A program made the position numbers and the translations under genes. 14,131 nucleotides of DNA from a bacterium (GTDB lineage Bacteria > ARS69): contig JALGZO010000086.1 in assembly GCA_025774865.1 (NCBI GenBank), positions 1 to 14,131 on the forward strand, given 5' to 3'. Under the pieces are notes generated by a model. It saw nothing but the letters and a program-made list of their open reading frames with translations, was not told where the DNA came from and did not search any database. This document shows positions 5,784 to 13,935 of the stretch, in pieces; position 1 is the first letter of the stretch, and the number at the start of each line of letters is the position of its first letter.

Positions 5784-7655
5784 CTACGAGTCATCCGTCA
5801 GGGATCTCTCGATCTCCTCGAGGGCCGACTCGTCCGGATCTCCGTCCACGTCCGGGGCGGGCTCGGCCTCCGACGCCGCTTCCGCCTGCGCCCGGCCCTT
5901 CCGCTCACCCGCGCGACGCTTCACCTCGGCCCGGTAGTTCATCTCCTCTTCGTCGTCCATCTCCTCCAGACGGTCCTTGAGGGAGAGCACGATCCGGCGC
6001 TGCTGCTGATCGAGATTGATGACCTTCAGCGGAACCGCGTCTCCGTCGCCGAACAGTTCCCCCGGCGCCATGACATCGTCCCAGCCGAGGTGCGAGATGG
6101 GGACGAACCCCTCCAGGTCATCCTCCAAATCGACGACCACGCCGCGGTCCAGAACTCGGCTGATGCGGCCCGTGGTGGGCACACCCGGCTGGTAGTTCTC
6201 CGAGAGCTCGAGCCACGGATCGTCTTGAACCTGCTTGAGACCGAGCGAGATCCGGCGGGCTTCCTTGTCGATGTTGAGGACGACCACTTCCACGTCGTCG
6301 CTCTTCTTCACGACTTCGGACGGATGTCGAATCCGCTTCGTCCACGACATGTCACTGATGTGGACGAGCCCATCGATCCCTTCCTCCAGCTCCACGAACG
6401 CACCGAAATTCGTGAGATTCCGGACCTTGCCGCTGAACTTCGAGCCGACCGGGTACTTGTCGTCCAGGGTGAGCCAGGGATCGGGCTCGACCTGCTTCAG
6501 GCCGAGCGAGATCTTCTCGTTCTCCGGGTCGACCTTGAGAACGACGACGTCGATCACGTCGTTGATCGTCAAGATCTTCGCCGGATGACGGACGTGGCGC
6601 GTCCAGCTCATTTCCGAGACGTGAATGAGACCCTCTACGCCTTTTTCCAGCTCGATGAAAGCACCATAGTCGGTGATCGAGACGACGCGGCCGCGAATGC
6701 GCGAGTTCACGGGGTACTTCTCCGCGACCTTCTCCCACGGGTACGGGGTCAGCTGCTTGAGCCCGAGCGAGATCCGCTCGCGCTCCTTGTCGAACTCGAG
6801 CACCTTCACCTTGATCGTGTCGCCGATCGTGACGATCTCGGACGGATGTCCCACCCGTCCCCACGACATGTCCGTGATGTGCAGCAGGCCGTCGATGCCG
6901 CCGAGGTCCACGAATGCCCCGAAATCGGTGATGTTCTTGACCTGCCCCTCGCGGATCTGGTCCTTCTCGAGCTCCTTGATCAGCCTCCCGCGCTTGACGG
7001 CGCGCTCCTCCTCGAGCACGACCCGACGCGACACCACGATGTTCCGGCGGCGCTTGTTCAGCTTGATGACGCGGAACTGCAACATCTGGCCGATGAGGTC
7101 GTCCAAGTTGGGAACGCGGCGGAGCGCCACTTGTGATCCCGGCAGGAACGCATCCACGCCGAAGAGGTCGACGACGACGCCGCCCTTGATGCGACGAACG
7201 AGCCGCCCCTCCACGATTTCCTGATCGTCGTACGCTTCCTTGATCTTGTTCCATACGCGAAGGAAATCCGCGCGCTGCTTCGACAGCACCACGAGGCCGT
7301 CGGCGTTTTCCATACGCTCGAGGTAGACCTCGATCTCATCGCCAGCCGAGAGCTCCTGCGGGTTCGCGAACTCGGAGAGATTGATCACGCCCTCCGACTT
7401 GAACCCGATGTCGACGAGCACGTCCTTCTCGCTGACCCCGATCACCTTGCCCTGAACGATCTGTCCCTCCGACAGGTCGCCGAGCGTCTCCTCGTAAAGG
7501 CCGAGGAGCTCCCGAATCTCGGGAGAATCGAGATCAACGTCTTCTTCATCGGCGAGGTTGACGAGCTTGGGCGGGGGCGCCTCCCTCGTCTTCTCCTCGC
7601 GAACTTCGTCCGTCGACTCTGTCGACTCCGCCGACACGTCCGTCACTTCATTCAT
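5784..7655 (-). CDS. rpsA: 30S ribosomal protein S1 (six S1 domains)
   Basis: S1 binds mRNA on the 30S platform and helps unfold and place structured messages. The 623-residue protein has an acidic N-terminal tail (1-60) and six OB-fold S1 repeats at about 62-127, 145-212, 233-301, 315-388, 402-475 and 489-561. Repeats 3-6 show the [FY]GAF[VI][ED]L...GL[LVI]H[IV][ST][DE]MSW signature or variants, and repeats 3-5 end ISLGLKQ. A charged, Ala/Glu-rich tail follows (562-623). E. coli S1 has 557 residues; the excess is in the tails. Domain 3 reads IREGQVKNITDFGAF, five residues shorter at strand 1 than domain 5. AAGGA lies about 13 bases before the ATG at 7655. cmk-rpsA neighbourhoods are widely conserved, but here plsC separates them. 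Confidence 0.97.
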   Translation of the reverse strand: MNEVTDVSAESTESTDEVREEKTREAPPPKLVNLADEEDVDLDSPEIRELLGLYEETLGDLSEGQIVQGKVIGVSEKDVLVDIGFKSEGVINLSEFANPQELSAGDEIEVYLERMENADGLVVLSKQRADFLRVWNKIKEAYDDQEIVEGRLVRRIKGGVVVDLFGVDAFLPGSQVALRRVPNLDDLIGQMLQFRVIKLNKRRRNIVVSRRVVLEEERAVKRGRLIKELEKDQIREGQVKNITDFGAFVDLGGIDGLLHITDMSWGRVGHPSEIVTIGDTIKVKVLEFDKERERISLGLKQLTPYPWEKVAEKYPVNSRIRGRVVSITDYGAFIELEKGVEGLIHVSEMSWTRHVRHPAKILTINDVIDVVVLKVDPENEKISLGLKQVEPDPWLTLDDKYPVGSKFSGKVRNLTNFGAFVELEEGIDGLVHISDMSWTKRIRHPSEVVKKSDDVEVVVLNIDKEARRISLGLKQVQDDPWLELSENYQPGVPTTGRISRVLDRGVVVDLEDDLEGFVPISHLGWDDVMAPGELFGDGDAVPLKVINLDQQQRRIVLSLKDRLEEMDDEEEMNYRAEVKRRAGERKGRAQAEAASEAEPAPDVDGDPDESALEEIERSLTDDS

Positions 7656-7713
7656 GCGATTCAGTTACCGTCCTTCTCTGGAATTCGGGGGCCGTCGGCC
7701 GGACGCCCGCCGG

Positions 7714-8376
7714 CTACTCACCGCCGTCGTCTCGGGCCGAGACACCCGTCTCCCGATCGAAAGTCTCGGGACCATCCTTGAGCCCGCGGATCCGGTCCAT
7801 GACCTCATCCGCGTTCCGGCGGTACGACTCTCGCCGGTTCCTCGGGTCGCGATTCTCCTCCGGGAGCGCATAAGGGGGACCGAACGTCACCCGCATGCGT
7901 CCCCGCCGGAAAAGGCTCCGGAGCGGAGTATCGGTTCCCTCGACGTAAGCCGGCACCACGGACACCGGATACATCGTCAGCAGCATCCCGACGCCGATCC
8001 GGGGCTCCCGCAACCGGCCGTCGCGGGAGCGCGTGCCCTCCGGAAAGAACACGAGTGCTTTCCCGCTCTCGAGATGCTCGCCCAGCGCCCGCAGCGTGCC
8101 GAGTGACAGCCGGGCCCGGTCGACCGGAATCGAGTTGAGCGACCGGATCCAGCGCCCCAAGATCGGTACCGTGAAGAGCTCCTTCTTCGCGGCGAACCCC
8201 CCCTCGCGCGGGATCACGCACGCGACGATCGGAGGATCGAGATAGCTGATGTGGTTGGACGTGACCAGAACAGGACCGGTGGTGGGGATGTTCTCCCGAC
8301 CCACGACCCGAAGACCCCACAGGAGACGCGCCAGCCCGAAAGCCGCAAGCCGGCAGAAATGGTACCAGAGACGCAC
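7714..8376 (-). CDS. plsC: 1-acyl-sn-glycerol-3-phosphate acyltransferase (PlsC family)
   Basis: This membrane-associated enzyme acylates lysophosphatidic acid to phosphatidic acid. The 220-residue product has the LPLAT motifs in order: NHISYLD (NHx4D, residues 41-47), an IPVDR segment (83-87), FPEGTRS (111-117) and VPAYVEGT (141-148). A hydrophobic stretch near the N-terminus (CRLAAFGLARLLWGL) may anchor it. The start is set at GTG 8374-8376, giving MRLWYHFCRL, with GGAGGA at 8389-8394. The frame is open to a GTG at 8502 that overlaps the cmk stop (GTGA). That extension is Pro/Arg/Trp-rich, unlike the family, and contains a terminator-like hairpin, so the short form is preferred. The C-terminal 40 residues are charged and unconserved in appearance. 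Acyl-donor specificity cannot be read from sequence. Confidence 0.9.
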   Translation of the reverse strand: MRLWYHFCRLAAFGLARLLWGLRVVGRENIPTTGPVLVTSNHISYLDPPIVACVIPREGGFAAKKELFTVPILGRWIRSLNSIPVDRARLSLGTLRALGEHLESGKALVFFPEGTRSRDGRLREPRIGVGMLLTMYPVSVVPAYVEGTDTPLRSLFRRGRMRVTFGPPYALPEENRDPRNRRESYRRNADEVMDRIRGLKDGPETFDRETGVSARDDGGE

Positions 8377-8388
8377 CTCGCGGGCATT

Positions 8389-8394
8389 TCCTCC
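8389..8394 (-). promoter_or_regulatory. Shine-Dalgarno supporting the plsC GTG start at 8376
   Basis: GGAGGA lies 12 bases before GTG 8376. The spacing is slightly long, but it is the only strong ribosome-binding element in the cmk-plsC gap. The ATG at 8385-8387 is only one base from it and is out of frame. Confidence 0.5.
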
Positions 8395-8450
8395 GTTACG
8401 GCGCCAACCGACCGGCCATGGTACCGGAAACGGGGTCAGGCGGAAACGAC

Positions 8451-8485
8451 AAAACGGCCAGAAACCCCTGATTCGGCTCCTGGCC
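8451..8485 (-). terminator. Probable intrinsic terminator after cmk
   Basis: Fourteen bases beyond the cmk stop, GGCCAGGAGCC and GGTTTCTGGCC pair over 11 positions (two G-U wobbles) around an eight-base loop (8456-8485). The sequence GTTTTGTCGTTT follows in the direction of transcription. The T-run is short and interrupted, so it may act as a partial terminator or attenuator that separates the aro-cmk operon from plsC-rpsA. Confidence 0.55.
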
Positions 8486-8498
8486 TCCCGCCCACCCC

Positions 8499-9182
8499 TC
8501 ACTCCGACGCGGCGGGGAGAGCCGCCTGGGCCACGCGGACGACCTCAGCCACCTGCTCCTCGATCGTCATCCTGGTGGTGTCAATCACGATCGCGTCCTC
8601 CGCCTGGCGCAGCGGGCTATCCTCCCGCTCCGAGTCCATCGCGTCGCGCGTTCGGATCTCCTCCATCAGGGCCTCGAGGCCCTGGATCACGCCGCGGTCG
8701 CTCAGCTCCCGGCGTCTCCGGCGGGCGCGCTCCTCGAGGCTCGCGGCGAGGAAGATCTTCACCGGAGCGTTCGGAAAGACGACCGTCCCGATGTCACGTC
8801 CCTCCACGACGCAGCGACCCTCCGCCCCGATGTTCCGTTGAGTACGCACCATGGCCCGGCGCACCGCCGGAACGCTCGACACCTCCGAGACGGCACGCGA
8901 GATCCGAGGCTCGCGCAGCTCTTCCGTCACGTCCTCGCCGTCGACGAGAACCCTCACCTCGCTCTCGCCGGAGCGAAACTCGAGCCGGATCGAGCTCGCC
9001 AGGGCACCGAGTGCCGTCTGATCCCCGAGATCGGTCCCTGTCTCGAGCGCCTTCCACGTGACCGCCCGGTACATGGCTCCGGTATCGAGGTAGACGAAGT
9101 CGAGGCGATCCGCGACCCGGCGGGCGGTCGTGCTCTTGCCCGAAGCGGCCGGGCCGTCGATTGCGACGACGAATCCGCTCAC
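8499..9182 (-). CDS. cmk: Cytidylate kinase
   Basis: This 227-residue enzyme phosphorylates CMP and dCMP with ATP in pyrimidine nucleotide recycling. Evidence: an N-terminal P-loop GPAASGKS (residues 10-17), the NMP-binding YLDTGAMYRAVTWKAL (31-46), the conserved GRDIGTVVFPNAPVKIFLAAS segment, and the Arg-rich lid ARRRRREL. The start is GTG at 9180-9182, overlapping the aroA TGA (GTGA), so translation is probably coupled. Length matches the family (about 225). The aroA-cmk-rpsA order is a common bacterial arrangement. Confidence 0.97.
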   Translation of the reverse strand: MSGFVVAIDGPAASGKSTTARRVADRLDFVYLDTGAMYRAVTWKALETGTDLGDQTALGALASSIRLEFRSGESEVRVLVDGEDVTEELREPRISRAVSEVSSVPAVRRAMVRTQRNIGAEGRCVVEGRDIGTVVFPNAPVKIFLAASLEERARRRRRELSDRGVIQGLEALMEEIRTRDAMDSEREDSPLRQAEDAIVIDTTRMTIEEQVAEVVRVAQAALPAASE

Positions 9183-10468
9183 CGGGCACTCTTTCGGAGC
9201 CGCTCGAGATCGCGGTCGAAGTCGGGATGTGAAACGCGCATCGCGTCTGCTCCGTTCAGTCTCACCCGTCCCCGGGAGAGCAATCCGGCGATCCGGAGTG
9301 CCATCGCGACGCGATGATCTCCGCAGGCGTCGACCGCGCCTCCCGAGAGCTCACCGCCCTGGATCACCCACCCGTCGGGGCGCTCCACCACGTCCGCGCC
9401 CAGTCGCCTGAGCGCGTCGGCCATCGACGCGAGCCGGTCCGATTCCTTGACGCGAAGCTCGCCCGCTCCCGTCACCCGGGTCTCACCTCGGCAGGCCCCC
9501 GCGGCCAGGACCGCGAGCACCGGGAGCTCGTCCAGGAGCGACGGGATCGTGGTCGCGCCCACCCGGACGCCGCGCATCCGGCCCGATCGGATTCGCAACG
9601 TGCCGACCGGCTCGCCGCACCAGCTCCCCGTGACCACCCGATCCACCCGCGCGCCCATGCGCGCGAGCGCCCGGAAGAACCCCACGCGGGTCGGGTTCAG
9701 GCATACCCCTTCCAGCGTGAGATCGGAACCCCGAAGCGCGGCGGCCGCCGCCGCGAAGAACGCGCCCTGAGAGGGGTCGCCGGGCACGCGCCCTGACGGC
9801 GGGCGCAGCGTGCCCCCGGGGCGCAGCTCGACGCCGCCCGGCACCCGGCGCACGTCTTCCCCGAGCGCCTTCAGCATGCGCTCCGTGTGATCGCGTGAGC
9901 GGTGGGGCTCGAGGACGCGGGCCGGTACGCGGGCGATCCACGCGGCCAGCAGGATCGCCGACTTCACCTGGGCGCTGGCGACCGGCTGCGCCCATCGGAT
10001 CGCTCGGAGTCCGCCCCCGCGGACCCGAAGCGGCGGCAACACTTTATCGGCGACGGCGCGCCCCTCGATCTCCGCCCCCATCCGCTTCAGCGGATCCGCG
10101 ATCCGCCCCATCGGGCGGGCCGAGAGCGACCGGTCCCCCGACAGCGTGGCGGCGAAGGGACACCCGGCGACCACCCCCGCCAGAAGGCGCATGGTCGTAC
10201 CGGAATTGCCGCAGTCGAGACGACCCCGCGGCTCGCGAAACGCCGCGACGCCGTCTCCGCTCACCGTCCACCGTTCGGCGCGCCGGCTCACGGTCACGCC
10301 CAGCGCCCGGAGGGAGCGCGCCGTCGCGGCGACATCCCGGCCGGGATTGAGCCCGACGAGATCCACCCGGCCGCCCGCGAGCGCGGCCAAGATCAGCGCA
10401 CGATGCGACAGTGACTTGTCACCGGGAGGACAGAGGCGGCCGACGATTCGAGACGAGGCCCGGCGCAC
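9179..10468 (-). CDS. aroA: 3-phosphoshikimate 1-carboxyvinyltransferase (EPSP synthase)
   Basis: This enzyme joins shikimate-3-phosphate and phosphoenolpyruvate, the sixth step of the shikimate pathway. The 429-residue product shows PPGDKSLSHRALILAALA (14-31), LDCGNSGTTMRLLAG (84-98), GDRSLSARPMGR (111-122), PVASAQVKSAILLAA (162-176) and the C-terminal ELRVKESDRLASMADALRRLG. The GDxSLxxRPM form looks closer to Bacillus/CP4-type enzymes than to E. coli AroA; I would not assign a glyphosate class from this. The start is GTG at 10466-10468, three bases after the aroF stop and directly below an in-frame stop, so it is the first start available. No Shine-Dalgarno stands out; reinitiation after aroF is likely. 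Confidence 0.97.
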   Translation of the reverse strand: MRRASSRIVGRLCPPGDKSLSHRALILAALAGGRVDLVGLNPGRDVAATARSLRALGVTVSRRAERWTVSGDGVAAFREPRGRLDCGNSGTTMRLLAGVVAGCPFAATLSGDRSLSARPMGRIADPLKRMGAEIEGRAVADKVLPPLRVRGGGLRAIRWAQPVASAQVKSAILLAAWIARVPARVLEPHRSRDHTERMLKALGEDVRRVPGGVELRPGGTLRPPSGRVPGDPSQGAFFAAAAAALRGSDLTLEGVCLNPTRVGFFRALARMGARVDRVVTGSWCGEPVGTLRIRSGRMRGVRVGATTIPSLLDELPVLAVLAAGACRGETRVTGAGELRVKESDRLASMADALRRLGADVVERPDGWVIQGGELSGGAVDACGDHRVAMALRIAGLLSRGRVRLNGADAMRVSHPDFDRDLERLRKSAR

Positions 10469-10471
10469 GAT

Positions 10472-11485
10472 TCAGACCGTGCGGCCGACGGCGCGAGCCA
10501 CTTTCCGGATCTCACCCATGCCGTCCGCGAATCGTTCGGGCAGGAGCGACTGAACACCATCCGAGAAAGCCGTCGCGGGTGAGTTGTGCACCTCGATCAT
10601 GAGTCCGTCGGCGCCCGCCGCCACGCCCGCGCGGGCCATCGGAACCACGTACCGCCAGTCCCCCACCCCGTGGCTCGGGTCCACGATGACGGGAAGGTGG
10701 GTCAGACTCTGCAGGACCGGCACCGCGGCGAGATCGAGCGTATTGCGGAGCGTGGTGTCGAACGTGCGGATCCCCCGCTCGCAGAGGATCACGCTCTCGT
10801 TCCCGTTCGACATCACGTACTCCGCCGACATCAGGAACTCCGTGATCGTCGTCATCATCCCCCGCTTCACGAACACCGGGACCTGGCCTCGCCCGACCTC
10901 GTTCAGCAGGCTGAAGTTCTGCACGTTGCGGGCGCCGATCTGGATGATGTCCGCGTATCGTGCGACGAGCTCCACGTCGCGCGTGTCCATCACCTCGGTG
11001 ATGATCAACAGCCCGGTTCGCTCCCGAACTTCGGCGAGGATCTCGAGCCCCTCCTGTCCGAGACCCTGAAATGAGTAGGGCGAGGTCCGAGGCTTGAACG
11101 CGCCACCCCGGAAGACGGTCGCTCCGGCCTTCGCAACGGCGTCGCCGATCTCGAAGCACTGGGCGCGGGACTCCACCGAGCACGGGCCCGCCATCACGAC
11201 GATCCGCTTCGCGCCGAGCTTCAGCCTTCCGAGCCGGAGCTCGGTCTTCTCTGGACGGTAGTCGCGGCTGGCGAGCTTGTAGGGTTTCTGCGTCGCGACC
11301 AGGCGCTCGACGCCGGCCAGCGCTTCGAGCTGAGCCGCCCGGAGAATGTCCTCTTCGCCCTCGAGGGTCAGCACGATCCGTTCGGCGCCGCGCGTGACGT
11401 GCGCCTTGACACCGAGCGAGCCGAGGCGGTCGAGAACGGCGTCGATCTCGGGCTGCTGGACGCCGTGCCGGAAGATCAGGATCAA
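10472..11485 (-). CDS. aroF: 3-deoxy-7-phosphoheptulonate synthase (DAHP synthase, class I beta type)
   Basis: The enzyme condenses PEP with erythrose-4-phosphate, the committed step to aromatic amino acids. The start is taken as TTG 11483-11485, which overlaps the rluB stop (TTGA) and yields [11 protein letters not shown] at the family's usual 337-residue length; the longer frame to 11569 adds an Arg-rich stretch inside rluB. Residues 1-70 form a ferredoxin-like regulatory domain, as in Thermotoga-type enzymes that bind Tyr or Phe. The barrel contains [12 protein letters not shown] (98-109), [18 protein letters not shown] (126-143), [13 protein letters not shown] (182-194), DPSHGVG (269-275) and EVHNSP...FSDG (298-310). 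Likely metal ligands are Cys102, His272, Glu298 and Asp309. A GAAGGG element lies roughly 10 bases upstream. Confidence 0.95.
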   Translation of the reverse strand: MILIFRHGVQQPEIDAVLDRLGSLGVKAHVTRGAERIVLTLEGEEDILRAAQLEALAGVERLVATQKPYKLASRDYRPEKTELRLGRLKLGAKRIVVMAGPCSVESRAQCFEIGDAVAKAGATVFRGGAFKPRTSPYSFQGLGQEGLEILAEVRERTGLLIITEVMDTRDVELVARYADIIQIGARNVQNFSLLNEVGRGQVPVFVKRGMMTTITEFLMSAEYVMSNGNESVILCERGIRTFDTTLRNTLDLAAVPVLQSLTHLPVIVDPSHGVGDWRYVVPMARAGVAAGADGLMIEVHNSPATAFSDGVQSLLPERFADGMGEIRKVARAVGRTV

Positions 11486-12240
11486 TGCGAGCCGCCCTTC
11501 GCGCCGCCGTCGACGATTCCCACGGCCGCGCGCAGCGCGCTCACCTCGTCGGAGTCGAGCTCGCGCCACTTCCCCACGTTGAGAGATCCGATCTCCAGGG
11601 GACCCAGACGGATCCGACGCAATCGGATCACCTCGTGACCGAACAGGGCGAGCATTCGTCGGATTTGACGCTTGCGTCCTTCCTTCAGCTCGATCTCGAG
11701 TACGGCTCTCCCCCTCTTCGAAGACAGCTGACGCACGCGCGCCGGCAAGGTGGGGCCGTCGTCGAGAATGACACCGCGACGAAACGCTTCGACCACCGCG
11801 GAAGCGACGGGACCGTCGACGTGCACGTGGTAGAGCTTCGACACCTTGAACCGAGGGTGGGCGAGACGGTACGCGAGATCTCCGTCGTTTGTGAAGAGGA
11901 GAAGTCCCTCGCTCCGATAGTCGAGGCGGCCGACCGGAAACACGCGCCCCGGAAAGTCCGCGAGAAGATCCATGACGGTGGAGCGTCCGCGTGCGTCGCT
12001 CGCCGCCACGAGCACGTCACGGGGCTTGTTCAACAGGAGCATCCACTGGTCGTGCGGGATCGAAAGCGTTCGACCATCCAGGGCGACGACGTCCTGGTCG
12101 GGAGTCACTCGTGTTCCGAGCTGGTCGACCCGGGTCCCGTTCACGGTGACGCGGCCCCGGAGGATCAGATCGTCGCACCGTCGCCGCGACGCCACGCCCG
12201 CGGCCGCGAGGAATCGGTTAAGGCGAAGCGGCTCCCCCAT
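11482..12240 (-). CDS. rluB: 23S rRNA pseudouridine synthase, RluB/RsuA family
   Basis: This 252-residue enzyme isomerises uridine to pseudouridine in rRNA. An N-terminal S4 RNA-binding domain (about 3-60, [21 protein letters not shown]...GRVTVNG) precedes the RsuA-type catalytic domain. The catalytic Asp is expected at residue 107 in [18 protein letters not shown], and [12 protein letters not shown] and [27 protein letters not shown] follow. The position next to scpB is typical of RluB, but RluE/F-type specificity cannot be excluded. ATG at 12238-12240 is chosen: GGGGAGGAG lies 10 bases upstream and the S4 domain begins immediately after it. A longer frame (to 12363) lies within scpB. The first 23 bases overlap the scpB 3' end, so the genes are coupled. 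Confidence 0.93.
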   Translation of the reverse strand: MGEPLRLNRFLAAAGVASRRRCDDLILRGRVTVNGTRVDQLGTRVTPDQDVVALDGRTLSIPHDQWMLLLNKPRDVLVAASDARGRSTVMDLLADFPGRVFPVGRLDYRSEGLLLFTNDGDLAYRLAHPRFKVSKLYHVHVDGPVASAVVEAFRRGVILDDGPTLPARVRQLSSKRGRAVLEIELKEGRKRQIRRMLALFGHEVIRLRRIRLGPLEIGSLNVGKWRELDSDEVSALRAAVGIVDGGAKGGSH

Positions 12241-12979
12241 GATCGTCCGACTCCTCCCCGGAGTGAGACACCGGCGTGGTTCGGGCGCCGGCCGCGGACG
12301 GCTCCGGCCCCGCTTCCATGATAACCGGCTCGGGGACCGAATGGGGGAACTCGGCGTCGGCAAGTTCCGCTTCCTGGTCCATCCCCGGCGGCAGATCGCC
12401 CGACAAAAGCGAATTCAGCTCCTCCGAGCGAGGGAGCTCCGAGAGGCTCGGCAGGCCGAAATAGGCCAGGAACTCCGGGGTGGTGGCGTACAGCAGCGGA
12501 CGTCCCGGCGCCTCGGCGCGGCCCGAGATCCGGACCAGCTTGCGGTCCAGCAAGTGACGGAGGACGCCGTCGCTGGCGCTCACGCCGCGGATCATGTCGA
12601 TCTCCGCGCGCGTGGCCGGCTGTTTGAACGCGATGATCGAGAGTGTCTCGAGGGCCGCCCGCGACAGCCGAGTGGGCACGCGGTCCCGATGAAGCTTCGT
12701 CAGGAGAGCGCCGTGCTCGGGTGTCGTCGCCAGCTGGAAGCCGCCGGCGATCGGGGTGACCCGGAAGGCACGTCCGGTGTCGCTGTAGAACACGTTCAGG
12801 CGGTCGATCGCCTCCAGGACCTTGCTGCTCCGCGACACGGCGAGCTCGGCGAGTCGCTTCGCCGGGAGCGGCACTTCGGACGCGAAGAGGATCGCCTCGA
12901 TCTTCGCGTCCAGCGCCTCGCTCGTCTCCGGAGGAGCGACGACATCCCCGGTCTCGGTCATGTTCTCCTCATGTGTCAT
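12218..12979 (-). CDS. scpB: Segregation and condensation protein B
   Basis: ScpB is the kite subunit of the SMC-ScpAB condensin, which organises and segregates replicated chromosomes. The 253-residue product has two winged-helix regions: LDAKIEAILFASEVPLPAKRLA...GGFQLAT (about 23-85) and LSRAALETLSIIAFKQPATRAEIDMIRGVSASDGVLRHLL (about 105-144), then GRAEAPGRPLLYATTPEFLAYFGL. The last 75 residues are acidic and Pro/Ser-rich, longer than in the Bacillus protein. It overlaps scpA by 11 bases. The first ATG (12979) is given; an ATG at 12961 has GAGGAG three bases before it and may be used instead. Confidence 0.96.
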   Translation of the reverse strand: MTHEENMTETGDVVAPPETSEALDAKIEAILFASEVPLPAKRLAELAVSRSSKVLEAIDRLNVFYSDTGRAFRVTPIAGGFQLATTPEHGALLTKLHRDRVPTRLSRAALETLSIIAFKQPATRAEIDMIRGVSASDGVLRHLLDRKLVRISGRAEAPGRPLLYATTPEFLAYFGLPSLSELPRSEELNSLLSGDLPPGMDQEAELADAEFPHSVPEPVIMEAGPEPSAAGARTTPVSHSGEESDDHGGAASP

Positions 12980-13874
12980 GAGTGGACGTGGCCCCCGCCT
13001 TCAGCTGGATCCAGATCTCGCCGAACCGATCGATCTGATTCACGACGATCTCGTTCTGTCGAATCATCTCGAGCAACGCGAGAAAGGTGGTGATGACGAA
13101 GGCGCGGCTCAACAAGTTCTCGAAGAGCGCGAAGAAGGTGACTCCCTCCGCGCGCCGCCCGCACTCGCGGCGAATGAACTTCGCCTGCTCCTCGACCGAG
13201 TACTCCTCGGTCTCCATCTCCAGCGGCCGTTCCCGGTCCAGGCGGTCGAGTATCGTCTTGAATGCACGGAAGAGATCCACGAGCGAGACGTCGAGGTCTC
13301 CGGGCCCGTCGGTCTCTTCGTCGTCCGGCAGGAGCGGCGCCGCGGTGCGGCAGAAGATCTCACGCCAGTCGCTCTCTCGTTCCCCGAGCGCCTCGGCCAC
13401 CTGCTTGAACTCGCGGTACTCGAGCAGGCGACGCACGAGCTCGGCCCTCGGGTCGCCTTCGTCGTCCTCCTCCTCCGCATCGGGATCCCGGGGAATCAGC
13501 ATCTTCGCCTTGATCCGCATGAGCGTCGCCGCCATCAGGACGTACTCCCCCGCGCGGTCGAGGTCGAGCGCCTCGAGGTCGGCGATCGAATCGAGGTATT
13601 GCTGCGTGATCCGGGCGATCGGAATGTCCGTGATGTCGACCTCCTCTTCCCGAATCAAGTAGAGGAGGAGATCGAGCGGACCCTCGAACTGATCGAGCTG
13701 AACGAGGTAGCCGTCCCCGGCGACGGGCAGGGGCTTCTCGACGGCGGGCGCCGGCTCGGCCGCGGCCCGCTCGAGCGCCGCCTCCTCCGCGTTCGTCAGA
13801 ACGAGAGCCTCGTCGGGCCCGGACGAGCCGTTCCCCTCGGACACGGGCGCGGTCTGCGGATCTCGTGGGATCAT
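12969..13874 (-). CDS. scpA: Segregation and condensation protein A
   Basis: ScpA is the kleisin that bridges the SMC dimer in the bacterial condensin complex. The 301-residue product begins with about 50 residues of low-complexity Ala/Glu/Pro sequence, absent from shorter homologues. The SMC-binding N-terminal domain follows (YLVQLDQFEGPLDLLLYLIREEEVDITDIPIARITQQYL, about 56-94, and GEYVLMAATLMRIKAKMLIPRD, 109-130). An acidic linker EEEDDEG precedes the middle region. The C-terminal winged helix (VTFFALFENLLSRAFVITTFLALLEMIRQNEI, about 245-276) contacts the SMC head. ATG at 13874 has GGGGAG about 11 bases upstream. It sits 61 bases after xerD, with no clear promoter in that gap. Confidence 0.96.
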   Translation of the reverse strand: MIPRDPQTAPVSEGNGSSGPDEALVLTNAEEAALERAAAEPAPAVEKPLPVAGDGYLVQLDQFEGPLDLLLYLIREEEVDITDIPIARITQQYLDSIADLEALDLDRAGEYVLMAATLMRIKAKMLIPRDPDAEEEDDEGDPRAELVRRLLEYREFKQVAEALGERESDWREIFCRTAAPLLPDDEETDGPGDLDVSLVDLFRAFKTILDRLDRERPLEMETEEYSVEEQAKFIRRECGRRAEGVTFFALFENLLSRAFVITTFLALLEMIRQNEIVVNQIDRFGEIWIQLKAGATSTHDT

Positions 13875-13935
13875 CCGGTCTGGGCTCCCCGAAGAAGGCG
13901 GATGCTCGGGCCGCGACCATCTTACCGCGAAAGGC

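Noticed and set aside
6228-6776. Direct DNA repeats around the sequence GAGCGAGAT (about 6243, 6506 and 6768)
   Set aside because: They encode the repeated ISLGLKQ ends of S1 domains 3-5, so they are protein-domain repeats rather than a CRISPR or mobile-element repeat.
6090-7136. A 348-codon open frame on the + strand
   Set aside because: It mirrors the S1 repeats of rpsA; its apparent internal repeats are the antisense of those domains.
7698-7714. GCCGG-N7-CCGGC stem at the plsC stop, upstream of rpsA
   Set aside because: Five GC pairs with no T-run are easily found by chance here. It may affect rpsA mRNA folding, but nothing supports calling a site.
12241-12363. Upstream extension of rluB by 41 codons
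   Set aside because: It lies inside scpB and is basic low-complexity sequence. The ATG at 12240 has a strong Shine-Dalgarno and starts the S4 domain.
13875-13935. xerD-scpA gap checked for a promoter, terminator or small gene
   Set aside because: No convincing -35/-10 pair, hairpin with T-run or small ORF with a ribosome-binding site was seen in these 61 bases, other than the scpA Shine-Dalgarno.
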